Made by a program: the position numbers and the translations under genes. From assembly GCA_030374765.1 (NCBI GenBank), contig JARGXX010000103.1:310001-374000 (forward strand): DNA of 64,000 bases. Direction: 5' to 3'. The notes under the pieces were generated by a model. That model was not told where the DNA came from and did not search any database. It was given only the letters and a program-made list of their open reading frames with translations. Source of the DNA: Agarophyton chilense (Eukaryota; Rhodophyta; Florideophyceae; Gracilariales; Gracilariaceae). This document shows, in pieces, positions 56,209-64,000 of the stretch. Numbering within the stretch: the stretch's first letter is position 1; each line of letters begins with the position of its first letter.

Positions 56209-58287
56209 ATGTCTGCTTCTCTCGAAGGGTCACTGAAAAATCTGGTCGAAACCAAGCAACTGAAATGGATTTTTGTTGGTGGGAAAGGTGGGGTTGGGAA
56301 GACAACAACATCATGTTCTGTTGCAACTGCTTTGTCGAAGACGCGAAAGTCCGTTCTACTGGTGTCTACTGATCCAGCGCACAATCTTTCCGATGCGTTT
56401 TCTCAGAAGTTCACAGGCGAACCTACTCGTGTTCACGGATTCAATAATCTTGATGCAATGGAGGTTGAACCACCTCAGAAAGATTCATCCTTACCCTCTA
56501 GTGAAAATAATGATGTCACTGAATTTTCTCAAATTCTCGGAGGCTCAGGTGTTGGCGCAGATTTAATAAGCGAACTGGGGAACTCTTTTCCAGGAATTGA
56601 CGAGGCGATGGCCTTTGGTACCCTTATGAAGAGCGTCCGCGATATGCAGTACGACGTTGTAGTATTCGACACAGCCCCCACAGGCCATACGATGAGACTT
56701 TTGGGATTCCCGGCGCTTTTGGAGAAGGGTCTATCTCTATTCCGTTCTCTTATTGATCAATTTGGTCCAATGGCAAGCTCTGTTGCTTCGACGATGGGGA
56801 TGCCTGGGCTCGATGTGTCTGAAATGATAAATAAAATAGAATCTATGAGAGAGGTGACCACTGAAATATCGAAGACCTTTGAAGATGAAAGGAAGTGTAC
56901 CTTTGTATGCGTTTGTATCCCGGAATTCCTCAGTGTTTTCGAGACTGAGAGATTGGTGCAAGAGGTTGGAAAATTCGGCATCACCGTAAGTAACATTGTG
57001 GTCAATCAACTCGTCCGGGCAGAAGATATAGCAAACAACGAAAAAGCCGAAGAACTTTATAAAGCCAGAATGGGTATGCAATCACGATATATGGAGCAAA
57101 TTGTTGAACTCTATGGCGAAGACTTTCACATAACCCCGATGCCCTTGCTTTCAAGTGAGGTGAGAGGTAAGCAATCTCTTGAAAGATATGCAGAGCTCAT
57201 CGTGGTCGAGAAAAAGGAATATACAGATGGGATGGAAGGTATGAACGATATTGGTGAGTATGAAGGAACTCTTCGTAATGTAATCGACGATCGCAAAATT
57301 AGATGGGTCTTCGTGGGCGGCAAGGGTGGTGTGGGGAAAACTACTACAAGTAGTGCCCTTGGGGTTGCTTTAGAGAAGAAGGGTAAGAAAATCCTGCTCG
57401 TTTCTACCGATCCGGCGCACAACCTTTCGGATGCGTTCGGGCAGAAAATTTCAAGCGGTTCGGACCCTACAAGAATTGAAGGCTATAACAAACTCTATGC
57501 TCTGGAAGTCGATGCCACGGAAGCTGCAGAAGATTTTATGGCGAAGCTTGCGGATGCATCAGAAGGGCTTTCTGAGGGACCGGGATTGTCCAGCTTTCTA
57601 CCAATTGATACTATAAGACAAATGCTAGCGTCGGTTCCTGGCGTCGACGAAGCTGTTTCGTTTTCACAAATTACAAAGCTTGCACAGAACATGGAATTTG
57701 ATGTGATAGTCTTTGATACTGCTCCTACGGGCCATACTCTACGGCTTCTTGGATTTCCGCAAGTGGCAGACAAAGCACTTTCGAAATTCGACGAATTACG
57801 CCAGCGGCTGAATCCATTAATGTCTATGTTCACTGGCGGAGATCCTTCCATGCAAGAAAAGATAAGGCAACTTGAAGAACAACTTGCTTCAATGAGAAAA
57901 GGATTGGAAGAGGTTACAGCCGTATTGAATGACCAGGAGAAGACAACTTTTGTGTGCGTGGCGATTGCAGAATTTCTTTCGGTTTATGAAACTGAACGGC
58001 TTGTTCAAGAGCTCTGTGCTATGAACGTCAATGTGAGAAACATACTTGTGAACCAACTCATGCAACCGAAACAAAAGGACGTCGCTGCGAGCTTACGAAC
58101 AAGATCAGCGATGCAGAAGAAATATCTAATTCAGATTGAGGAGCTTTATCCTCGAGAAGACTTTCACATTACGTACATGCCCTTGCTACCTATGGAGGTG
58201 CGAGGCGTGAGTGCGCTGCAGAGATACGCAGATATCGCCATCAATGGTAGTGTAATTGTCGAGCAAATTAGTGCTTCGGTTCCATAA
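56209..58287 (+). CDS. Tandem-duplicated ArsA/GET3-family ATPase
   Basis: ArsA/GET3 proteins are deviant-Walker ATPases: eukaryotic GET3 delivers tail-anchored proteins to the ER, bacterial ArsA powers arsenite export. The protein is 692 aa, two homologous halves. Half 1 has its P-loop GGKGGVGKTTTS at residues 24-35, TDPAHNLSDAF and FDTAPTGHTMRLLGFP. Half 2 repeats these from residue 370. Each half has the eukaryotic FVCV...EFLSV.ETERLVQE motif and ends in a PLL..EVRG motif. GET3 normally has a CxxC zinc site just after the VNQL motif; both halves lack it (AEDIANNEKAEELYKAR and MQPKQKDVAASLRTR instead). Fused halves resemble bacterial ArsA and green-algal ARSA1. The absent zinc Cys argues against a standard dimeric GET3. 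No transit peptide is obvious. Single exon. Confidence 0.93.
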   Translation: MSASLEGSLKNLVETKQLKWIFVGGKGGVGKTTTSCSVATALSKTRKSVLLVSTDPAHNLSDAFSQKFTGEPTRVHGFNNLDAMEVEPPQKDSSLPSSENNDVTEFSQILGGSGVGADLISELGNSFPGIDEAMAFGTLMKSVRDMQYDVVVFDTAPTGHTMRLLGFPALLEKGLSLFRSLIDQFGPMASSVASTMGMPGLDVSEMINKIESMREVTTEISKTFEDERKCTFVCVCIPEFLSVFETERLVQEVGKFGITVSNIVVNQLVRAEDIANNEKAEELYKARMGMQSRYMEQIVELYGEDFHITPMPLLSSEVRGKQSLERYAELIVVEKKEYTDGMEGMNDIGEYEGTLRNVIDDRKIRWVFVGGKGGVGKTTTSSALGVALEKKGKKILLVSTDPAHNLSDAFGQKISSGSDPTRIEGYNKLYALEVDATEAAEDFMAKLADASEGLSEGPGLSSFLPIDTIRQMLASVPGVDEAVSFSQITKLAQNMEFDVIVFDTAPTGHTLRLLGFPQVADKALSKFDELRQRLNPLMSMFTGGDPSMQEKIRQLEEQLASMRKGLEEVTAVLNDQEKTTFVCVAIAEFLSVYETERLVQELCAMNVNVRNILVNQLMQPKQKDVAASLRTRSAMQKKYLIQIEELYPREDFHITYMPLLPMEVRGVSALQRYADIAINGSVIVEQISASVP

Positions 58288-58338
58288 TACCTGACTGAAG
58301 ACCTAAAACTAAACGTAAACAGACGGTGTTACACGACT

Positions 58339-59511
58339 TTATTCGCTCTCATCATCACCGTCGTCATGGTCAGACAAAATTCGCCTTGCTCCGACCTTTC
58401 TCCTCTTCACAGATACTTCGATCCTTGGGGTTGTCGCTCGTTTTGCACGCATGAGCCGACTCTCTCCAACCCTTTCTTCGATACGCCGCATCTTTTCATC
58501 CTCACCGCTCTCTTCCTCGTTAGATTCTAGCATTTCAGTTGTTAGGCCTCTCGCCGGACGCATCGCGCGTTCTCTTTGTTGCCTACGTTTTGCTTCCATT
58601 CTGAGACGCTCTCGCTGCCGTTTAAGGTTTTCTTGCTTCGCCTTTTCCTCCTCCAATTCTCCTCCATTGTGCATACATCGCATCATTGTCCGGCCAGTGG
58701 AAGCGGAGTTCGAGTTCCTGGCTCGTTTTTGCGCCTTCGCGAGCGCCATCTTTGCCGTTGAAGAACCAGTTGTCGAAGGCTGAACTCTTCGAATAGAGTC
58801 CACCTCGGCCTCGAACGTTTGGATACGATCGCCGCGACGGAAAACGTAATGCTTGGACGCGATGACATCATCAATTAAAAGGAACTGTTCGTTGCCTATG
58901 GTTATTGTTTTTGACCCGTCCGACCAAGTTATCAAGTGTGCATTAGTTTCAAGTATACGCTTGAGTGATAAAGGATCGGGATTTGCGTGGATGAAATCCA
59001 GAAGAGTTTGAGCGTCCGATTTCCCTTGTTTCTTCATCTCAGGCTTGAGTCTAAACAATATAGGGTTTTCCAACTCCGGTAAATCTTTCAAATCGGAGGT
59101 AAGCGAGGTGTGCAAGGATATGCTTGGTGGAAAATGTAGAATGTCCACCTTGCGCTGCCCATCGCTACGATGGCCACAAACCCTCTCATATTTGTCATCA
59201 ATGTCTGGCGTTCGTTCCCGCTCTTGGCTCAAAGAAACGTCTTCCGTGTCCGGATCCGCATCATGGTCCAAATCACGTTCCGCAGGAGATGTTTGTTCGC
59301 GGTCTCTATGCTGGGCGTCTTCTTCCGACAGTCGCGCTTCATCTTCTTCTCGTAATGGAGAAAGGGTGCTTTGCCTTGTATTTTTGGGTGGTTTTCGCTC
59401 GTCTGCAGAATCATCGTCTGATAGGTCGATGATGTCTCGTGCCGCTGCTGCGGCTTCTTTGGTTCGGGGAAGAGCAGATTGCTCGAACTCATCCTCTGAT
59501 ATCTCAGACAT
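58339..59511 (-). CDS. LEO1: LEO1-like subunit of the Paf1 complex
   Basis: LEO1 is part of the Paf1 complex, which travels with RNA polymerase II and supports histone modification and elongation. The protein is 390 aa from ATG 59511; an upstream in-frame GTG at 59607 is not used. Residues 1-120 are acidic and disordered (ISEDEFEQ, DLSDDDSADE). Residues 121-265 carry the Leo1 domain: KVDILHFPPSISLHT, then NAHLITWSDGSKTITIGNEQF, which matches the family's ARIVRWSDGS...GNE core, then HYVFRRGDR and a basic segment. The C-terminal 125 residues are Arg/Glu/Lys-rich with a long charged helix and an acidic end, as in LEO1. Its stop is 51 bp from the stop of the convergent ArsA/GET3 gene. Confidence 0.85.
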   Translation of the reverse strand: MSEISEDEFEQSALPRTKEAAAAARDIIDLSDDDSADERKPPKNTRQSTLSPLREEDEARLSEEDAQHRDREQTSPAERDLDHDADPDTEDVSLSQERERTPDIDDKYERVCGHRSDGQRKVDILHFPPSISLHTSLTSDLKDLPELENPILFRLKPEMKKQGKSDAQTLLDFIHANPDPLSLKRILETNAHLITWSDGSKTITIGNEQFLLIDDVIASKHYVFRRGDRIQTFEAEVDSIRRVQPSTTGSSTAKMALAKAQKRARNSNSASTGRTMMRCMHNGGELEEEKAKQENLKRQRERLRMEAKRRQQRERAMRPARGLTTEMLESNEEESGEDEKMRRIEERVGESRLMRAKRATTPRIEVSVKRRKVGARRILSDHDDGDDESE

Positions 59512-59992
59512 CGTGTTAGTTCGCGCTGTGCGAAGAGAAGAATTAAGCTTGCGAAGAAGGCTTTGGAACCTTGCGAGCGTGTGTTGACAAAAACGACAAT
59601 CGCCCACAGCGCTGCTTGCTTAGCAAGATTTTATAAATGAATTCGATAATACACAAATCGCCTTGCAATTATTCCAAAAATAAAAAACTGATAGAAAGTC
59701 CTCTCATGACATGCGACATCGCTCTTAATGTGTACGTATTGTAATACTGTACGTCCGACTTGCGGCCTTAATGTTTTTCGGAAGATGAGCACATTGCCTC
59801 GTTAGCTAGCTAGAGAACAAATCGAACAAAAGAAACCCCGTGAATACGTGGAAAAGGGATAGATTTTTGTACAAAACATGCCAAGCTCGTTTCTCTTTCG
59901 TATCCTATTGTTAGATAATTAGCGTAGTCAATGTTACGTTCGTGAGTTGGTTGGTAGTGGGGTAGAAGATTTAGAAAAGCACAACTAACTTC
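59512..59992. other. Intergenic region between two - strand genes
   Basis: 481 bp between the LEO1 start and the stop of the next upstream gene. No gene or clear element is seen; it probably holds the LEO1 promoter. Confidence 0.4.
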
Positions 59993-62900
59993 CTAGCGAG
60001 AACTGAAACCTTTCCTTCGCTTCGAAGGTGGGTTTTCAGTCTGAAATGTCACTCGTTTAGAAGGTCTTGGGATATGAGCGTGGGACCCTGGTAGAGCCTG
60101 TACACCCCACGAGCTTTCACAGGAATATTGTCGGTCAGTACTGTTCGAAGCAGCTACAAACGGAGATTGCGAAGGTCGCAAACTTGGAGCGTTCCGCTTG
60201 TGTGCCTCCAATCGTTTCCTCGATTCTTGTAAGAATGATTGCTTGTCAAATTCAAGAACACTTGGCTTTGTGCTGCGCCTCAAATATTTCTTTGGGGTGG
60301 GGGCCGCCACTCCTTGCCGAAACATCAAAGGTTTAGACTGAGACGGCTGCGGCTTATACATTTGACCCAAAGTAGCACTCAACGGAGGGAGCTTAAAAGT
60401 GGATGAGGACTTTTGCTGCTCCTCACTTTGCATTTTCCTCAGCCGGTCGAGAATTGAAGATGGCTTCTCTTCTTCACAGAAATCATTCTGACTGTGATTC
60501 ATTGAATATCTTTGTCCAAAGGTATGAATAGTGCTTTCTGGAGTAGGCATGGGGACGAATTCTACCATTTTGATTGTCCTTGCAATCTTGCTCGGTCTAA
60601 GGTCTTCATTTTCATCGTCCTGTACTTGATGGTATGGACGCTTTGCTGAATTTCCGTGTGATGCGGCATACGCAGATGGACGGTCGATTGAAGACGTTTG
60701 AGCAATAGGAAGAACTACGCGTGGAAAAATATTGTCTTCCAGATTAGTTGGCTCAGCTTCTCTCGGTTTGCTTCGTGAAAACAAGGCTGGAGCGGGTCGA
60801 GCAGAGGATTGATTCTCTTTTGTAAAGATCACCCCCAACGAAGGTCCGACACCTTCCTTTCCAATACACGTCGAGTTAAGTGCCGGAAAACTCCTTGACA
60901 TTTCATATGCTCCTTGGGCTAGAGCAGAAGCAGACAACCCAGATTCACGGCTTCGTATCGATGGAATACAATGGCCATCAACATTAACAGGGCGGCTCGC
61001 AGACTGCGAAACCTTGTGAAGCAGGCCTCCTGGCATCGGTGGCTCGTGCTCTCTTCGATTTGTTGCTGAGAGGTGAACATTGCTACGATCATGTTCAGAA
61101 TCGAGTGAATGGTCGCTTTTGACTTTCTTCGTAATGAGATCCAAGCTGGCATATCCTCGCCTACTAAAATCATTATGCTGCGAAACGTTGTCTTTCACAG
61201 CATGGCTTTCAAGTAAATGTGAAGCCTTACTACTTCTCCAACTTTCTTCGGGGAGCAGTTGCCCTTCATGTTTCGAACCTTCACCATTGTTAATATTGTC
61301 GCAATCTACGGCTTCGCCATGGACTTTGTAAACGGACTTGTCATGATCAGATGATATGACGCATATCACTTCATCATCCTGACGTAAAGGTACGTCCTCA
61401 TGTCTGTGCACACTTTGATTTTGACCTGGGTCGGATGACAAATCGTCGAGAGATTCCTGGATTCTAGAGGAATGATGTCCTTTGCTGACTGCAACCCCTT
61501 CGCGCTGGAGCTCACCATCATCCGGACCTCCTGCTCGTGAGGACATTTCTTCCGACGGCCCATCCTCTTCACCACTTCTCATTTCAGCGTCGCTCTGACT
61601 TATGTCTTCGGCTACAGGACTTATATTACTTGAGGAGCTGATATCATTCAACTGATTCGGCTCTACATTCCCATTCGAAGAGTCTGGTTCAGAGGTCTCA
61701 GATTCGTCCATTATTTCCTTCGAAGGGCTTTGGTCATCTTCAGAATTTATACGTCCCGCTGATCTCGAACTTCCATCATCAGCTTCCGGAAGTGCGTCAA
61801 AGCTTCGAGGCAGGGCAGGACTTGGCAGAGGTGACTCAGAAAACTCTCCAAGGTCGTCAAGTTCTCTCTCTCCGATTAATTTACTCTGGTGAGTTTGAAC
61901 GTTGGGAAATTGATGTTCATTGACTTCCAAGTCAACTTGTTCTGAACTTTCGTTCGAGTCCAGGTGAGCCGGACTTCTATCTTCCATATCTTTCAAAACA
62001 TTCGATCTTTTCTCGTCATGCTCTTTAGAACGGACGGGTACGATTAAACCCTTCTGTGCAAAGACGGTGTCTTCCGCACTGTCAATAAGCTCTTTTTCCT
62101 CATTTGAACTAAGGGATACGTCTTCGTTCTTCACATCAGGAAAATCTAGAGAGTTCGACTCGACATCATTTCTAGAATCACTGGAAGAAGTTTGATGATC
62201 TTCCCTACTATCGTTCGGTGTTGGGGATTGAACTACTTCAGGCGCGGCTTCTTCTTCTCTCCCTGGCTCTAAAGAATGTATCATGATTGTGGTACCATTG
62301 ATTTCTTCAGATTTGGGTCTCGCGCACGAATCATTTCTTATATTTTCCACATCCGAAGTTACCCTTTCTGGGGTCTGACTGTGAATCTCATTGAGGGTTT
62401 CTTCGTTGTTTCCGCAGCTCAACCTAAACATTTCTTCTTCATCATCTCCAGCCATTCTGGAGTGCTCCTGAACTTGATGAATGGCTTGATCTTCAGACAT
62501 TTCGGCGGTGCTTGCTTCCCTGTATTCCCGTCTTTCACGATCATTCTCTGCTCTTTGGGGTCGAGGAGCTGTCCTCTCAAGGATACAGGATTTGGCTTCC
62601 TCATTACTCTCGGTACACTCATTCTCAATGGCTTTAAATGATGGCATTTTTTCTTTCTGAGCGAAAAGACTCAGACCTTCACGGTCTTCCCCCTGTTCAC
62701 TAAAAGTGACGTCCATTGGCCGTGGTTCGCTGTCCTCTGCCCTAAACTCGACAATATCGTTCTGCGGTGAATTTTTATTTACATCACTGTCTTCATCTTC
62801 ATCTTCGTCGTTGTCTTCGTCGGTGTCCTCGGCCTTATTTTCGTCATTATCTGCCCGTTGTTGAGTTGAATTGACCATGTCTCCGTCATCAACAACTCGA

Positions 62901-64000
62901 ACAGTTTCAGGCCGCTGGCTTTCGTCTACAGAGTTTTCATTGCTATCACTGTTGGAATCCCTAGATTGGTCTTCGTCGTCGTCATCATTTCCATCAGATT
63001 CGGCGTCAAGATCAATAACATCAGGTGTTCGCGCATCTTCTTCTTTCTTCTCAAAGGAAGTGCGCTTCCACCCTGTGGATGCCTCTCGTATCTCGGTCTT
63101 TTCCCGTACGTGTGACGTGAAAGAATGTTCTCCGTCCATCTTCTTTGGGGGTATATCAGTTTCAGCTTCATTCAGATGCTTCCCGTCAAGCTTGAAATCT
63201 GAACGCGATTGTATTTGTCTAAGGGCACCATTTGAGACATCAAGTGTTGTAGGTTCGTTCTCTGATTTGGTCAATGAATTTTGGCCGTTGACGCGACACT
63301 CAGTACCATTGGCAGTCGAAACTTTCTCTGTGTTTGGATCAAATTTTCTCTGTCCTTGTGTTGATTCAACCTGAATCGCGTCAACATTGTTCACTGTTTG
63401 GCATTTGTTTTCAGTACAGTCCTTCTGGTCCCTTGCCGTGTGAATATCTTCCGCTCTACCTTCAATCTCGTTAGCACCAGAAGGAAATTCGAAAGATCCT
63501 ATCGGTTGAGCGCGAGTTCGCTGCTCCTCCCCCTCATCCATTGCTTGTACACCAGTTTTCGCATGTGGTGGACAAGGGGTTTCGTTCGGCAATCGTAGGT
63601 CTACTATATCCTCCTTCGAAAGCGATGGTACGGCGAAAGTTTGTGATACTAATTCCATTGATGTAGTACGTGGCTGTTCTGATTCTGATGGCTCCACGAG
63701 GGATTCATGGTGATTTCCTTCTTTGCGATCAGATTGCTGTACAAGGGGTTCCTGGCAGTGACTGTCTTTCGGGTCTGATGTTTGAACCTCTGTAGTTTCA
63801 GGTTCTTCTAGCGGCCCGGAACTGAGAGGTTCATTGTCGCTACCAATACTCGTACGTATATTACCTTTCAGCTCATCTGCAATTGCTCGCTGCTTGGTCC
63901 CTTCCTCTTTGTCTACGACAATTGGTTGCATTGACTCACCAGCTTGATTTTCTTGAATGTGTAGTGCTGAAGCGCTTTCCTTAGGCTTCTTAGTAGAGGG
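59993..64000 (-). CDS. Very large acidic, disordered protein, 5' partial
   Basis: The frame is open to the right edge; a first internal ATG at 63931 would give 1312 aa, but 23 more codons are open upstream, so the start may lie outside. The body (about residues 1-1000) is low-complexity Glu/Asp/Ser-rich, with runs such as DEDEDEDSD and DGNDDDDEDQSRD. The C-terminal 250 residues are more varied and basic (DRLRKMQSEEQQKS, PKKYLRRSTKPSVLEFDK) and end in PSKRVTFQTENPPSKRRKG, which holds an RVTF sequence of the PP1-docking type and a nuclear-localisation-like KRRK. A nuclear scaffold or chromatin-linked role is possible; no family is recognised. A donor-like GGTGAGT sits just upstream of the internal ATG (about 63934-63942), so an exon boundary there is possible. 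Confidence 0.75.
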   Translation of the reverse strand, partial: PSTKKPKESASALHIQENQAGESMQPIVVDKEEGTKQRAIADELKGNIRTSIGSDNEPLSSGPLEEPETTEVQTSDPKDSHCQEPLVQQSDRKEGNHHESLVEPSESEQPRTTSMELVSQTFAVPSLSKEDIVDLRLPNETPCPPHAKTGVQAMDEGEEQRTRAQPIGSFEFPSGANEIEGRAEDIHTARDQKDCTENKCQTVNNVDAIQVESTQGQRKFDPNTEKVSTANGTECRVNGQNSLTKSENEPTTLDVSNGALRQIQSRSDFKLDGKHLNEAETDIPPKKMDGEHSFTSHVREKTEIREASTGWKRTSFEKKEEDARTPDVIDLDAESDGNDDDDEDQSRDSNSDSNENSVDESQRPETVRVVDDGDMVNSTQQRADNDENKAEDTDEDNDEDEDEDSDVNKNSPQNDIVEFRAEDSEPRPMDVTFSEQGEDREGLSLFAQKEKMPSFKAIENECTESNEEAKSCILERTAPRPQRAENDRERREYREASTAEMSEDQAIHQVQEHSRMAGDDEEEMFRLSCGNNEETLNEIHSQTPERVTSDVENIRNDSCARPKSEEINGTTIMIHSLEPGREEEAAPEVVQSPTPNDSREDHQTSSSDSRNDVESNSLDFPDVKNEDVSLSSNEEKELIDSAEDTVFAQKGLIVPVRSKEHDEKRSNVLKDMEDRSPAHLDSNESSEQVDLEVNEHQFPNVQTHQSKLIGERELDDLGEFSESPLPSPALPRSFDALPEADDGSSRSAGRINSEDDQSPSKEIMDESETSEPDSSNGNVEPNQLNDISSSSNISPVAEDISQSDAEMRSGEEDGPSEEMSSRAGGPDDGELQREGVAVSKGHHSSRIQESLDDLSSDPGQNQSVHRHEDVPLRQDDEVICVISSDHDKSVYKVHGEAVDCDNINNGEGSKHEGQLLPEESWRSSKASHLLESHAVKDNVSQHNDFSRRGYASLDLITKKVKSDHSLDSEHDRSNVHLSATNRREHEPPMPGGLLHKVSQSASRPVNVDGHCIPSIRSRESGLSASALAQGAYEMSRSFPALNSTCIGKEGVGPSLGVIFTKENQSSARPAPALFSRSKPREAEPTNLEDNIFPRVVLPIAQTSSIDRPSAYAASHGNSAKRPYHQVQDDENEDLRPSKIARTIKMVEFVPMPTPESTIHTFGQRYSMNHSQNDFCEEEKPSSILDRLRKMQSEEQQKSSSTFKLPPLSATLGQMYKPQPSQSKPLMFRQGVAAPTPKKYLRRSTKPSVLEFDKQSFLQESRKRLEAHKRNAPSLRPSQSPFVAASNSTDRQYSCESSWGVQALPGSHAHIPRPSKRVTFQTENPPSKRRKGFSSR

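Noticed and set aside
8833-58287. An arsenic-resistance cluster formed by arsH and the ArsA-like gene
   Set aside because: They are about 46 kb apart with a transposon sea between, and the ArsA-like protein has eukaryotic GET3 motifs without clear arsenite-binding Cys sets.
59512-59607. GTG start extending LEO1 by 32 residues
   Set aside because: ATG 59511 begins the acidic N-terminus typical of LEO1; the upstream part is unlike it.
1-64000. CRISPR arrays, rRNA or tRNA genes
   Set aside because: No regularly spaced short repeats with unique spacers, and no cloverleaf or rRNA sequence noticed by eye; a tRNA scan could not be run.

Overview
This is nuclear eukaryotic DNA: two small islands of compact host genes with long open reading frames, separated by about 45 kb of nested transposable elements. 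The genes show no introns inside their reading frames. Single-exon genes, one cytosolic-type alpha-glucan phosphorylase, an algal-type ArsH and gene islands split by LTR-element seas together suggest a red alga of the Chondrus/Gracilaria kind. That is an inference from style, not a sequence match I could run.

Left island (1-9894, all + strand): the 3' end of an ABC-B (MDR type) transporter, a complete GT35 alpha-glucan phosphorylase, a HEAT-repeat protein, and ArsH with a probable organelle-targeting presequence. Right island (56209-64000): a tandem-duplicated ArsA/GET3 ATPase (+) facing a LEO1 (Paf1 complex) gene (-) with only 51 bp between their stop codons, then a very large acidic disordered protein (-) that runs off the window edge.

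The middle is a layered fossil bed. A piggyBac-like DNA transposon is present as two copies (24883-27710 on -, 49950-55785 on +), with a 367/368-bp miniature relative (MITE) also in two copies. All end in TGTCTAYACG-type termini flanked by CTAG. The two full copies and one MITE lie back to back and share single CTAG sites at 27711 and 49946. That MITE was split by a Ty3/gypsy chromovirus (element A, 27783-49641), which was split by a second chromovirus (element B, 30178-40908). The other MITE was split by a Ty1/copia element with only 88-bp LTRs (10620-15263). The + strand piggyBac copy carries four solo LTRs, one inside another. A Tc1/mariner copy with recognisable inverted ends lies at 22939-24486, and remains of two different Harbinger-type transposases lie at 15.7-18.2 kb.

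The most interesting signal is that chromoviruses A and B, though diverged, both carry a related reading frame on the strand opposite gag-pol, just inside the 3' LTR. The second is the CTAG target duplication of the piggyBac-like family, where canonical piggyBac elements use TTAA. About 4.7 kb (18244-22938) remains unexplained.
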